In this document: positions 1 through 11,468 of the stretch, piece by piece | How positions within the stretch are numbered: position 1 is the first letter of the stretch | Layout of the letters: every line of letters starts with the position of its first letter | Source: Azadirachta indica | Taxonomy: Eukaryota > Streptophyta > Magnoliopsida > Sapindales > Meliaceae | Reading direction: 5' to 3' | DNA length: 64,000 bases | NCBI GenBank assembly: GCA_022749755.1 | Contig: CM040451.1 | Location: 12,351,871-12,415,870, forward strand | Notes under the pieces: generated by a model | What the model saw: the letters and a program-made list of their open reading frames with translations, nothing else | Databases searched by the model: none | Told to the model about the DNA's origin: nothing | Position numbers and translations under genes: made by a program

Positions 1-1375
1 TTGCCTTAGAATCACTCCGTTTTGCTTCAACTCAGACACCTGCTGGACCCCGTTGCTTGATTTCATCACTCTTTAGCCACCAATCCATCAACATTTTCTC
101 TTTCCATATCAAGCAATTTGTGGCTAATAATATTAGCCACAATATATGCATCAATGGGTCTGTTCAGTTTCGGTTGGTCACACTACATGCATCAACATGT
201 CCGTTGTAAGAGTTGGTGGTCCAATATCAGCGACGTCGTCGAACCCCACTTAAAGCATCTATGTTTGTCATCTGTTTCTGACCATACGTGGTGCTATTGT
301 AGATTACATATACTTCCAAATCAGTGATCGATAATGCTGACTTAATTTCAAGTCATGAATAACGTTACCATTTTTTTTATTTTTTCATCTAATTGTAACT
401 TTAATAATTTCCTGAATAGCGTTATCATTTATTGAGGAAGAAAAACAACTTATGGACTATAGATACATACGCATATAATACAAATTTAGACATGCATTCT
501 ACATGTATTCGCAGCAGCCACTAAAATATTATCTTAACCATCAGACGGTTTCTTGTTCAATCATGCTAACTCGCTCAAGTGTATGAGAAATATCCTTCAA
601 TCACTACAAATTTACATCTATCTGTGGTCCCCTAGCTGAGTTCTAATAAGTTTATTAACACTAATTAAAGACCAATATATGAGGATTTTTCACTTATTTT
701 ACATTTTGATGAACTTTTTAATACGTGCAAATTATTGTAATTAATGTGCTACATTAAGGCAATTAATTATATATATATATATATGTACACACACACACAC
801 ACACATATGAAGTTTATGCTAGTATAATATATGAATGTGGTCTCAGCTACTCTAGCTATGTTTTCGCATGCTTTGGAGGGAAGAACAAACATTTGGATTA
901 CAGGTGTTGCTAATTTTGAATAAGAACAAAAACAGCGGAAAACATTGCTAGCCATCTGATTTTCTTATTAAGATCCAAAAAATCAGCGCCTTTATATGTT
1001 ATTATACACACAAAGAAGAGAATAACGGTCAATCCTTGTATGATCGTAAAACCCAACCCGATTTTACTATTTTTATTCAACATATAGTCAGATATGTAGT
1101 TCTTTAATTTGTTAGCTGGAATTTGTCAAAGATTTGCTAATTTTCTTGTTAGAATAAACTTGCTGTAGTTTGTTTTCTTCTCTCACAAGGGATTTTTCTT
1201 TCCCTGCCTGTGGGCATGGTTTGAACATCCTTTGTCTTTGAATCGCCCTTTCTCTCCTTTTCTTTGAAGCATTAACTGCAAAATGCTGCAAGATACTTAA
1301 AAAGGTAATGTACAATTTATAAATCTTGAATTTTGATTGTTTTGTTGTATTTTCGTCTTGTCTGAAGAAGAGAAA
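1..1375. other. Intergenic, upstream of CIPK20-like gene
   Basis: No coding region could be supported. Short open frames here lack ATG starts or are low-complexity. The interval presumably holds the promoter and 5' leader of the kinase beginning at 1376. It contains a compound (AT)n(AC)n microsatellite, listed separately. Confidence 0.6.
769..804. repeat. Compound (AT)n-(AC)n microsatellite
   Basis: A run of AT dinucleotides passes directly into AC dinucleotides (about 8 and 9 units). It lies about 570 bp upstream of the CIPK20-like start codon. Confidence 0.9.
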
Positions 1376-2740
1376 ATGGAGAAAAAAGGAGCAATATTGA
1401 TGAACAAGTATGAGCTTGGACGATTGCTTGGACAAGGCACTTTCGCCAAGGTTTACCATGCGAGAAACATGAAATCAGGCCAAAGTGTGGCCATTAAGAT
1501 TATTGATAAGGAGAAGATTTTGAAAGTTGGTTTGATTGATCAAATCAAGCGAGAAATATCTGTGATGCGCCTCGTTAGGCATCCTAACATTGTTCAGCTC
1601 TACGAGGTTATGGCCAGCAAGAGCAAGATATATTTCATCATGGAGTACGTGAGAGGAGGTGAACTTTTCAACAAAGTTGCCAAAGGGAAGCTCAGAGAAG
1701 AAGTGGCTCGAAAATATTTTCAGCAACTGGTTGGAGCTGTTGACTTTTGCCATAGCAGAGGGGTGTATCATCGCGATCTCAAGCCGGAGAATCTCCTTCT
1801 TGATGAAAATGGCGACTTGAAAATTTCGGATTTTGGATTGAGTGCATTGCAGGAAACAAGAAGGCAAGACGGTCTGCTGCACACAACTTGTGGAACTCCA
1901 GCTTATGTTGCGCCGGAAGTCATCAACAAGAAAGGTTATGATGGAGCTAAGGCTGATATTTGGTCTTGTGGGGTTGTTCTTTTTGTTCTTTTGGCAGGTT
2001 ATCTTCCGTTCTATGACTCAAATCTCATGGAAATGTACAAGAGGATTACAAAAGCTGAATTCAAGTGTCCGAATTGGTTTCCCCCAGAAGTTCGGAAGCT
2101 GCTTTCAAGGATTCTTGATCCTAATGCAAGCACTAGAATCACCATGGCTAAGCTCATGGATAATTATTGGTTCAAGAAGGGGTATAAAAAAGTTGAAACC
2201 CCGCAATCGCCTCAAGGTCAAGACAGAAACAAGTTGATTAGTGATATTCACGCTGTATTTGAAGCATCAGAGGATTGTGAGAGTAGTTCTCGGAAGGAGA
2301 ATACAGAAAAAGCAACTAAAAGCCCTGTTAGGCCATCTTCTTTCAATGCATTTGACATTATATCTCTATCGAGAGGATTCAATTTATCAGGTCTGTTTGA
2401 AAACCAATTGAACAGTGAACAAGAAGAACGATGTTTTACTTCAACGAAGCCTGCCTCAGACATAGTGTCGAAGTTCGAAGAAATAGCCGTAACAGAGAGC
2501 TGCAAGTTCAATAAGAAGGACGGAACAGTGAAATTGCAACACAGCAGACAAGGAAGAAAAGGGCAGCTAGCTATAGATGCTGAAATTTTCGAAGTTACAC
2601 CAGCATTTTATGTTGTAGAGCTGAAGAAAGCAGCAGGGGACACAATAGAGTACAAAGATTTCTGCAACCAAGGTTTGAAGCCTTCACTTAAGGATATAGT
2701 ATGGACTTGGCAAGGAAGTGAGCAGCAGAAAGAAGAGTAG
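1376..2740 (+). CDS. CIPK20: CBL-interacting protein kinase, CIPK20-like (SnRK3)
   Basis: Single-exon gene of 454 aa. The ATG at 1376 begins [20 protein letters not shown]; the frame stays open 13 codons upstream but without an ATG. The kinase domain spans about residues 12-266, with a [12 protein letters not shown] glycine loop, VAIK lysine, HRDLKPEN catalytic loop, SDFG and the plant SnRK3 activation loop ending APEV. A NAF/FISL motif ([19 protein letters not shown]) follows at about 321-345, then a C-terminal PPI-like domain ending near DIVWTWQG. In this family the NAF segment is autoinhibitory and binds calcium-loaded CBL sensors, while the PPI region binds PP2C phosphatases. The C-terminal tail and N-terminus resemble Arabidopsis CIPK20/PKS18 more than CIPK2 or CIPK10, from memory of the family. 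Lack of introns fits the intron-poor CIPK clade. It lies tail to tail with the CIPK19-like gene. Confidence 0.93.
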   Translation: MEKKGAILMNKYELGRLLGQGTFAKVYHARNMKSGQSVAIKIIDKEKILKVGLIDQIKREISVMRLVRHPNIVQLYEVMASKSKIYFIMEYVRGGELFNKVAKGKLREEVARKYFQQLVGAVDFCHSRGVYHRDLKPENLLLDENGDLKISDFGLSALQETRRQDGLLHTTCGTPAYVAPEVINKKGYDGAKADIWSCGVVLFVLLAGYLPFYDSNLMEMYKRITKAEFKCPNWFPPEVRKLLSRILDPNASTRITMAKLMDNYWFKKGYKKVETPQSPQGQDRNKLISDIHAVFEASEDCESSSRKENTEKATKSPVRPSSFNAFDIISLSRGFNLSGLFENQLNSEQEERCFTSTKPASDIVSKFEEIAVTESCKFNKKDGTVKLQHSRQGRKGQLAIDAEIFEVTPAFYVVELKKAAGDTIEYKDFCNQGLKPSLKDIVWTWQGSEQQKEE

Positions 2741-5700
2741 ACATAGCGTGGAATAGGTTTTTATTCTAGGATAGGAGAATGGTGTGGTTTTCTGTTGTCT
2801 CTTCTGCATGAAAATATACCTCAAATGCTGCTAACTTTTCTGGTTTTCCATATTACAATTGCGATGTCTGTCATTTTTGTTATTCAATTTGTGTGTTAAG
2901 TTCCAGAATTTGAGACTAATCTATTGCATTTTTCTTTAATTGTGGCACAAACCTTGATCCGAGTAAACTGTATACATTAATTTAGTTGAACTTATACATC
3001 AGATGACTCTGAACTGCTACTAAGCGACGTTGAGATTCACAAACCAGGCCAACCTTGCTAATTAGCATATTGGGGAAATACCTTACAGGAAAGAAATTAT
3101 TGCCAACTATTGTGGCCACGGTCTTAACTTATGGAAGAAGAGTCTCTTTGAGATAATTATTTGACGTAAACGTGTTGAAGAAACAATATGTTCTTCTCTT
3201 TAATCCCAACCCTCCGTAAGCAAGAAGCCCAGATGCTGGAATCTTCAGGAACTCGAAAAAGGAAGCAACAACTAACTGGGACTCAATGCGTCATTTGTTG
3301 GAAGATGTAACCTTCTGACTCTAAAGCCATAAAGAATATTCTATTCAGTGATTTTACAGTACAGTGGTTTGTATATTACAGTCCTCCTAATAAGGCTGGA
3401 ATAAAAAAATGCTGATGTATAAAAATTTGCGCAGCCCTAATTACAAAAGGGTGTAAAAGTTAACAAAATTAAAGAATATACATCGCAGTTTTATAAATTA
3501 AGAAATAACTGGCCATGGTGTGAGAATTTCATTTGACAGAGACGAACAGAGAAAACAGGTCCAGCAACACAAAATCCCATCTGTAGGAAGCTTACACAGA
3601 GTTATGGTTACACGATAGAATTTGAATTTTGTAAACATTTTTAAATGGAAAACGGTAGTCAACAGATCCCCACAGACAAAACAACACAACTCGTCCCTAC
3701 AAAATTTTTCAGTGATTTTCGTACCAGGTACATGGGCTATCACTTATTTCTTATCTCTATTTGTCTTCGAATGAAAATGATTGTATATAGAAAACACTGT
3801 AGTAGGAAAATGACCCTAAGAAAATGTTAAAGAAACTCACAATGTGCCATGCGGATACGTGGTTCGATTAATTACTTTGCCGAGGTAAGGTAATGATAAC
3901 AACTTAGTGGGAAAATATTGCATTGACCCCTGCATTAGTCCACAAAATATCGATAAAGAGACTAGCTTGAAGCAAGAAGACAAAGATAGAAAGTAGAAGA
4001 AAGAGTGGAGCTACCAGTGTGGCTAATCACGTGAAAAATATTTCTAGGGCTATGATGATCAAGAAATTTTATAACTGCCGTGTATTTGCTCACTTGAAAA
4101 GCACAAGCGTTAAGAGATTTAACTTAATAATAAACATTTTCCCGCGTAAAATGTGTTAAATTAGATAACCCAATTAACTCACGTAACCGCATATCATTGA
4201 CTTCAAAACACAAGACAGGTATGGATTAGCTAGACAGCTGGCTTTCCACAGCATTGTATTTCCGTTGAAGCACACCCCCTGTTCTTGCTCCAGGAACACA
4301 TTTTGTGATACCAGGATGACTTCAACTTCACCAGGCTGGTACTTTGAAATAACCCACCATTCTTCTAATTAAAAAAAATCTAAATTTCAGGACACTTTGC
4401 TACCCTCCTGAAATATCCGAGATTGTGATTGTTTCTAGAATATCTGATTCCCGTTTTATATATGATGAAGCAAAAATGGGAGTCTACATTGAGTAACCTG
4501 AAAGTAATACTGCAAGATGGTGCCAAACTGCAACCAAGGTGCAAACGTGGACAACAAAATTATAGAGATAATGGATCCACCCTGTTTTACTTTAAGCTGA
4601 TATCATGAACAAAACAGCAAAACAAAAGAATGGAGGAAATTGTTCATGCAGACGGATGACTGAATCCAGCAGTGTCTAGAGAAAAACTGAACACAAAATG
4701 AGATAGAAAAGCAAATCTGGGCACCAATTTTCTCTTACCCTAGGTCTTTTGTATCTTCCAGCAAAGAAAATTTTAATGACTGACAAAGGATGCATTATGC
4801 ACTTCCCTTTTCTCACTATCCACCACCATCCCATCCTTCCTGCTTTCCAAACCAAAAAGGAGTAAGAACATGGACCTCTAGATAGAGGACGACAAACAGA
4901 TTGAAATCTGTCTTTCATCAGCTTCACTGGTCCCATAAGTCGTGGCTTCGTTGCATTTATCTCCATCATCCAGAAATAATCAGACTCCACGACATTTGGT
5001 TGAACCCTTACGGACAGATTTGCAAGGTATTGTAAAAAGGATGCAGCTGTTGTTACACAAGAGGAAGAAACAGCGTAAATTGTCACAAGTTGCAATTAAC
5101 TGAAAGACAAGAAAGACAACACGCATATCTTATCCATATATATGAATCCTATTGAATTTGCCTCCACATACCTGAAATGTTGTCCTTTCTTATCCATACC
5201 ATTTGACAAAATTGAAGTGGTGAAACTGACTGCACTGTTTCCTTTAATTAATTTGGTCACCTAACCATGCCTCCACATTATTGCCTTGCAATTTATATTC
5301 AGAACTTGATAGTTAGGGAAATCTACTGCAGCACAACTCAACTTGGCAGTACTCGAAATTCCCAACCACACAATGCATAAAAGCAAGATCACTAGTGCAG
5401 TTAATAATTGTTTAACAAAAAAAAAAATCTGTTTCTACATGAGAACTCCAAAATCCCCTGTGCATAATTTGCCTTCGATCTTCTAAGCTTTTGGATTAAC
5501 ATTGTAAATGCTCGTGAATTTCAGTTGTGAAGCTCTGCTTCAATGCAATTGAAATGCACCACTCAGTTCATTTTTTCTGATTTCTCAAACTGATACTTTT
5601 AACAAGTTATTTGCTAAATTTAAATTAATATAGTTTGCAAATAGTTAATATAGATCCCACCTTGGACTGCTATGAACTCCACCATGCAAAACAACTACAA

Positions 5701-6339
5701 AACTTGTTCTTCACACTTGGAACACCGATGAAACCATATTTCTTATGAGTTTGCAGTAAAATCATTTAGCATGAATTGCATCCACAATTTAGATCACCAA
5801 CAGTTTGATTAACAGAAAAAGGAAGAAGGACGACTAACATGTCCATTGATATTTTCTATTCTAAAATGACATTACTTTGAAATACTTGTGCAAAAGTTGC
5901 ACAAAATTGAAAACACTGGCGGTGTTCCTTCAAAGATTTTTGACAACACAAGAAGGAAAGCAACCAACAAAGCTGTACAGAGCTACATTTGTCAGCAGAA
6001 TCTATCATATCGATAAAGCTCATGCAAAACCACAAATATATGATACTGTATGAGACATAACTCTATAAAAACTATAGCTCCATTCCTCATTTCTCAATAG
6101 ATACAGATAAGAAACACACAAGTCACCCACAAAGTGCAAAGATAGTAGAAATTTGTACTTCATTCCTAGTATTATCCTTCTTGATACAAGAAGAGAACAT
6201 AAAATAAGTAGTAGCATCACTAGAGTAGCAAAACAGAACAATCAAAGACAGTTGGAGGGAAGAAACATATATCATACAAAGTCTTCAGTAATGAAAAAAG
6301 CCAGAAAGAAAGGCTTACTCTTTGCCCTTCCCCCTCTCT
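2741..6339. other. 3.6-kb spacer between convergent CIPK genes
   Basis: This holds the 3' ends of both flanking kinases and otherwise no recognisable gene. The longest frame (minus strand, 4676-5095) has no ATG at its start and no recognised motif. No transposon ends, LTRs or tRNA were seen. Confidence 0.55.
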
Positions 6340-7773
6340 CTATTCAGTATCGGATGGCAAATGTGAAGCATCAGCAGCTGCCGCAACAACAGCTGATTCT
6401 GATTCTTCCAGTGATAAATTTTCCAACCCAGGTTTCAATTCCTTATTACAAAACTCCTCATACTCTCCTCTATCTCCTCCTTTCTTTTTTACCTCCACTA
6501 CGACCAGCTTAGGTGTTAATTCAAAGATTTCAGCTGCAATCGTGAGCGGCCCCTTCACACCTTCTCTAGAACCCTCCAAACTCACTCTACAATCCTTTTT
6601 CCTCACTGTAAAACTCACCACCTTAGCAATCTCCTCCAATTTCGATATAATCTTTGAAACAGGTGCTCCTGAGACAAACCTTGAACCTTCTCCTCCTTCG
6701 TCAAACAACCCAGATAAATCAAATCCAGGCGAGAAGGATATGATATCAAAGGCATTCAAACTAGCCGGTCTAGGCAACGAAGTAAGTTTTCTTTTCGTTT
6801 CCATTTCCGATTCCGATTCAGACAACGACTGATCAGATGCCGATCCCACATCATCCGTTTGATCAAACTCCTCAACATTAAGTTTATCATCCTCGATATA
6901 GAATTTTATATGCCTAAATCCTTTCTTAAACCACCTGTTCTCCATGATTTCCGGAATTGTGATTCTTGTCTCGGGATTTGTATCAAGAAGCCTTGATAAA
7001 AGCCTAATTAGATCAGGTGAAAACCATCTTGGACACCTAAACTCCCCCTTATAAATCTTTTTATACATGGCCATAATATTTTGATCATGAAACGGTAGAT
7101 AACCCGCCATTAACACAAACAGAATTACCCCACAAGACCAAATATCTACCTTAGCTGCATCATAACCTTTTCTTGCCAAAACCTCCGGAGCAACATAAGC
7201 TGGAGTCCCGCAAAACGTATGAAACAACCCATCTTGCCGAATCTGATCAGACACGGCACTAAGTCCAAAGTCTGAAACTTTAAGATTTCCATTCTCGTCA
7301 AGTAACAAGTTTTCCGGCTTTAAATCACGATGATAAACGCCACGTGCATGACAAAACCCCACAGCTGAAATTAATTGCTGAAAGTATTTCCTGGCAAGAT
7401 CTTCTTTTAACCTTCCTTTCGCAACTTTGTTAAAGAGTTCACCTCCCCGAACATATTCCATAACGAAGTAGATCTTCGACTTGGTTGCCATAACTTCAAA
7501 CAATTGTACGATGTTCGGATGACGAACTCTACGGAGAATAGAGATCTCCCGCTTTATATGAGCGATGAGTCCTACTTTCAAAATCTTCTCTTTATCTATC
7601 ACCTTAATCGCCACACTTTCACCAGACTTAACATTCCGGGCATGGTAAACTTTTGCGAAGGTACCATGACCAAGAAGCTTCCCGATCTCGTACCGGCCAA
7701 GAAGAGGACTTTGGCTCTGGTCCTTATTAGTGGTGGAGGCAGCGGAGAACCTGGCGGCGGTGGTTTGTGCCAT
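6340..7773 (-). CDS. CIPK19: CBL-interacting protein kinase, CIPK19/CIPK12-like (SnRK3)
   Basis: Single-exon gene of 477 aa. The ATG at 7773 ([13 protein letters not shown]) is preferred; upstream open codons lack an ATG. The kinase domain, about residues 27-281, has [32 protein letters not shown] and [20 protein letters not shown]. The NAF motif ([19 protein letters not shown]) is at about 333-352, followed by a PPI domain with [18 protein letters not shown]. The tail ends LPSDTE, which is characteristic of the CIPK12/CIPK19 pair; length is close to the 480-490 aa of that pair. Calling it CIPK19 rather than CIPK12 rests on its neighbours (CIPK20 and MEE62 types). Known members act with CBLs at membranes; CIPK12/19 types function in pollen tube growth in Arabidopsis. 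An acidic, Ser-rich linker precedes the NAF motif. Confidence 0.92.
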   Translation of the reverse strand: MAQTTAARFSAASTTNKDQSQSPLLGRYEIGKLLGHGTFAKVYHARNVKSGESVAIKVIDKEKILKVGLIAHIKREISILRRVRHPNIVQLFEVMATKSKIYFVMEYVRGGELFNKVAKGRLKEDLARKYFQQLISAVGFCHARGVYHRDLKPENLLLDENGNLKVSDFGLSAVSDQIRQDGLFHTFCGTPAYVAPEVLARKGYDAAKVDIWSCGVILFVLMAGYLPFHDQNIMAMYKKIYKGEFRCPRWFSPDLIRLLSRLLDTNPETRITIPEIMENRWFKKGFRHIKFYIEDDKLNVEEFDQTDDVGSASDQSLSESESEMETKRKLTSLPRPASLNAFDIISFSPGFDLSGLFDEGGEGSRFVSGAPVSKIISKLEEIAKVVSFTVRKKDCRVSLEGSREGVKGPLTIAAEIFELTPKLVVVEVKKKGGDRGEYEEFCNKELKPGLENLSLEESESAVVAAAADASHLPSDTE

Positions 7774-8129
7774 GACTTTGATCGGCCTTATGGCGAATTG
7801 GACCTTCGTCGTTTTTGTGTATTTGTATTGGTTTTGGGTAGCTAATGACCTGCCATTGGTTAGCTGGAGTTGGTTTTGTTGGGTTCCAGTGAATGGTGTA
7901 AACAACAACAAATTGATTTTGTCAGGGTTGGGAACAGAGACGACACCACACAACAGAAAATAAATAAGCTTTATTTTTAGGCAAAGGCATAATGGTATAT
8001 ACTATAAGCTCTTATTTGAATTGTCTCCACCATCTTCTACTTAATCACTTTTACAAATATATGTATATATATAATTGAAATACTAAATATCATCAATTAT
8101 GGTTAATGAGAGAATTAAGCGTTAAAAAA

Positions 8130-8151
8130 ATATATATATATATATATATAT
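8130..8151. repeat. (AT)n microsatellite
   Basis: An uninterrupted AT dinucleotide run of about 11 units, 360 bp upstream of the CIPK19-like start codon. Confidence 0.9.
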
Positions 8152-8331
8152 GGCGGTAACGATAAGGTGCCAGGTGGAAGAAGACTCTGGTGACTTTTGC
8201 TTTTTGACAGACTGACGCGCACAGCAACGGCTCTTCCTTTGAAATCTTAAATTTTTCTTTCCTCCTTATTACTATTTTCTATTTTCTATTTTCCAACCAA
8301 CCAAACAGTCAAAGCCATTTTCTATGGTCAC

Positions 8332-8692
8332 CACGTGTAGCTAATTGATGTACTTACGTGTAATAGTGCGCAACACGTAGGCAATCTGGTGGTTCTGTTT
8401 TGCAATCTCACCGATGGATGAAAATTAATCGAACGGTTGGAAGCGTTGGTGTGTATGGAATGTGGGATGGTTGGTAACGTACGGTAACAGTTGTGATTAT
8501 CTGTTAAGGGTGTCTCGTTTCTGATAGTCAACCTGATAGTCGGTGATGATTTAAAGAACGCGTATCTGATTAAAATGCAAACACTTTAACCCCCAAATAT
8601 AAATAACTTATAGGAGAAAAAAGAAAACAAAATTAGAATAAAATTGGTCATCCACTTTTGCTTTTTCTTTTGAGATGATTGCAGCTCACGTG
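8332..8692. promoter_or_regulatory. Group of ACGT-core / G-box motifs upstream of CIPK19-like gene
   Basis: Palindromic G-boxes CACGTG occur at 8332-8337 and 8687-8692, with further ACGT cores near 8356 and 8375. All lie 560-920 bp upstream of the CIPK19-like ATG. G-boxes bind bZIP and bHLH factors, including ABA-responsive bZIPs. Function here is inferred only from motif density. Confidence 0.35.
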
Positions 8693-10313
8693 ATTCTGGG
8701 GTCGGTGTCTTGTGTTCATGAATAAGGCGGAGTGCATGAATCAAAAGTAGCATTGCAATTTGCAAGTTGATAATAGCCGTCCGAATAAAATAATAGAATT
8801 TGTTTAATTATTATTACTTGAGTTGTTTATTGTCTCCGAAGAGCTTGGATGGGAAAATCTAAGACTAAGAATTTGCTAGACTTCCAAGAGAATTTTTTTT
8901 TTTTTTTTGGACAAAAAAGAAAAGAAAAAAGAAATTAGTTTTTATTTTTCTAAAGTAGGTAAGGTGGAGAGGGTAATCAGATTTTTAGGAATTTGTAGTG
9001 TATTATTTGGCAATGTTTAGTGGAAAATACAGGCAAGAGATAAAGGCAGATAACAAATGGTTAATGGTATCCTGAAGCCTTCTTAGAGTGGAAACAAAAA
9101 CCCTCCAAGTTTAGCGGAGATTGCTATGGCTAACCAAATTAGCTCTTTTCCGTGATACTCCCCAAAAGCGTTGAATGTCTGTTTTTGCATTTATTTTCTG
9201 CATGGGTCGGGCCTCCTAACACAGAGGAAGTCGTAAATCAAATTGGATCTAGCCCATAGATTTTTGCCATATTCACTCCATCCATGTCTCATTACGCCCC
9301 TTCCTGTATAACTTAGATGCTGAGTGTCTTTGGCAATTGCAGTGCACTTAGAATCACTCTTATTCGCAAGTGTTAAGACCCAACTACGGCCCATTAGTGG
9401 TCCCTCTAAAATCCCAGACCAGCACTACCCCCGCTACAAACCAATTATTACTTACGGGATAAAAGTAAGACATTTTCGTGTTTAAATAACACTTATTCTG
9501 AGTATGAGAGGTCTGAAATTTAAATCTCACTCGCACAAGGGTTTGGGTTATTTTCGTGTAATAATTAGATATAAAAAAAAAAATTAAATTACTAAGGTTA
9601 ATTACTGCAACAAATCAAACTTTAAGAAATAAAATATCCCTTACACTACTTAATCACCTTCTACTCTTCAGATTTCAATTAGGAGATCTATTAGATATGT
9701 ATCTCCAAATATACTACACTATTTCTCCAACTACGGCCCAGTTACGAGTGTAAATCGAAAATCGAATAAAAGACTCCTCGAAAGGAAAGAAACATAATTA
9801 AATAGAACAAATTTAAATTAATGCCTAATCGCCTTTCATCAATTAAGTGATTAACATAGTTTGTTCCACCCACCCATCACAACAAAACCCTAATCAGAAC
9901 CTAAGCCAATATTATTTTCCTATCCTGTGAATTATATTGTAGGTGTTTAATTAATTAATTGCTTTATAAAGTTCATATACCTAATCAACTTACAATGCAT
10001 TTTTTTTTTTTCCGACATCCATAAGGATGAGACTGCCACCCACTTTGTAAAACAACTATTGGCTTAGTAATATTAATTAAATAACTAATTACCAGGAATA
10101 ATATATTATTCAAATAATATTTGTACAAATTGAGCAAAATGATCATAGATAATTAATGAGCCTCATTTTAGGAGGGAATGTAGGGTGGTTTAGAGTTGTT
10201 AATTAACAAATCCCTAATCTTAGCTGTCATTCTTTTGGAATTTCGGTTTTGGGCGTATGTGGATTTGGCATCCTCTTTTAACTTGCCCCCCTCCCCTTCC
10301 ATTAAGAATTCAA

Positions 10314-10317
<4 letters not shown>

Positions 10318-10344
<27 letters not shown>
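10318..10344. repeat. Poly(T) tract, 27 nt
   Basis: Uninterrupted run of T on the plus strand. No target-site duplication or retroposed gene body was recognised beside it. Confidence 0.85.
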
Positions 10345-10351
<7 letters not shown>

Positions 10352-11337
10352 TATTTGAAAATGGCAAGCAATTATTGGACCAAAATGTTACCTGAGGCAG
10401 TAGGTTAGATTTCCATTTGGAAATAGATTTATTTATTTATTGAGGAGCAAGTTTGCCTGCCTTGCCAGAATGTCACCCAACAAAAGTTATTCAAAAATTG
10501 CCAAATTAAGAGCAAAAAAGTCCTTGATCCATTAATTTTTGGTGGAGGACTTTGGGTTTAAAGTCAAGGTCATTATATATGAATGAAAAGCCAATTTAAT
10601 TTAATTTCCAATACACATCTCTTTCACACCTAGCTCTTATCAAGTTGGAATCATTTCATAAAGTTCACGGACAAATTACATTAATCAATTCCTTCATGAT
10701 TATTTCTTGGTGATAACTTGGTAAATTGTGTGGTGGGGGTTTAAGAGAATAAAGTGCCAATTTTTTAAATCGAATTGAATGGAATTTTGTCAAAGAATTC
10801 GTGAATTTGAAACAAACATTCTTGTTCGGTTCACATCACTATTCAACATTAGATAGTTTTAAATAGAATGATTCCAAGGAAAGGTTGCAATAATGTTATA
10901 AAGGTGACAAAAATTATTGTCACATGTAATAGATGGTTTTGATAAATTATATGAAAAAAGAATTTTGCTGAGCATAGAATCAATAGAATAATGTAATTTA
11001 TGAAAGGGGGTCGGAGCATTATTTTAGGGCCAGTCCAACATAGTTTTGACTTTCTTCGTTTTCGGTCTTTACAGTGGGTGAAACGGTAATTTTCTATCGG
11101 AATATCTGCTGCAAGATTTTCCCTCCCAGCAATCACCGCATCACCAACCGCTCATTTATAGTAATAAAGACTTGAGAGTCCAGTCAATAGTGACTGTTAA
11201 CAATTATTCAAGAGTCAACTCAACTCTTTCTCCCGTTAAAATTAACGCCGTCAACTCCCACTTCACTAACTGTTCATCCCTAAAGAGAGAAACAGAGATA
11301 GAAGATCAAGTGACCAAGTCCTTTCTCTGTCTGTTTC

Positions 11338-11373
11338 TCTGCACTCTGCACTCTGCACTCTGCACCCTGCACC
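11338..11373 (+). repeat. 7-bp tandem repeat (CTCTGCA)n in 5' leader of MEE62-like gene
   Basis: About five copies of a 7-bp unit, the last ones slightly diverged to CCTGCAC. The tract lies about 95-130 bp before the start codon, so it is probably in the promoter or 5' UTR. Confidence 0.75.
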
Positions 11374-11468
11374 CATAAAAACACGACTAGGCTCTCTCCC
11401 GTTTCAAATCCGTCCTCATCTCTTCGCTCTTTCTCAGCATGGAATATAGGTTTTGTACTTGAAAGGAA

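Larger units (their letters stand above)
7774..11468. other. Intergenic between divergent CIPK19-like and MEE62-like genes
   Basis: The interval serves as upstream region for both flanking genes. No protein-coding or RNA gene is supported. It is AT-rich, with several homopolymer and dinucleotide runs and a group of ACGT-core motifs near the CIPK19-like start. Confidence 0.55.

Noticed and set aside
1337..1375. 13-codon N-terminal extension of the CIPK20-like kinase
   Set aside because: It would need a TTG start. The ATG at 1376 matches the family start.
4676..5095. 139-codon open frame on the minus strand between the CIPK genes
   Set aside because: The frame begins with TTG rather than ATG, shows no recognisable domain and no splice partners. 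It is probably chance or non-coding transcript sequence.
7774..7953. 60-codon N-terminal extension of the CIPK19-like kinase
   Set aside because: The extension has no ATG. Starting at 7773 gives the usual family N-terminus and length.
9191..9394. Short minus-strand frame upstream of the MEE62-like gene
   Set aside because: No ATG-led family match or splice context; treated as intergenic.
10318..10344. Poly(T) tract considered as the tail of a minus-strand retroposon
   Set aside because: No retroposed gene body or flanking duplication was recognised.
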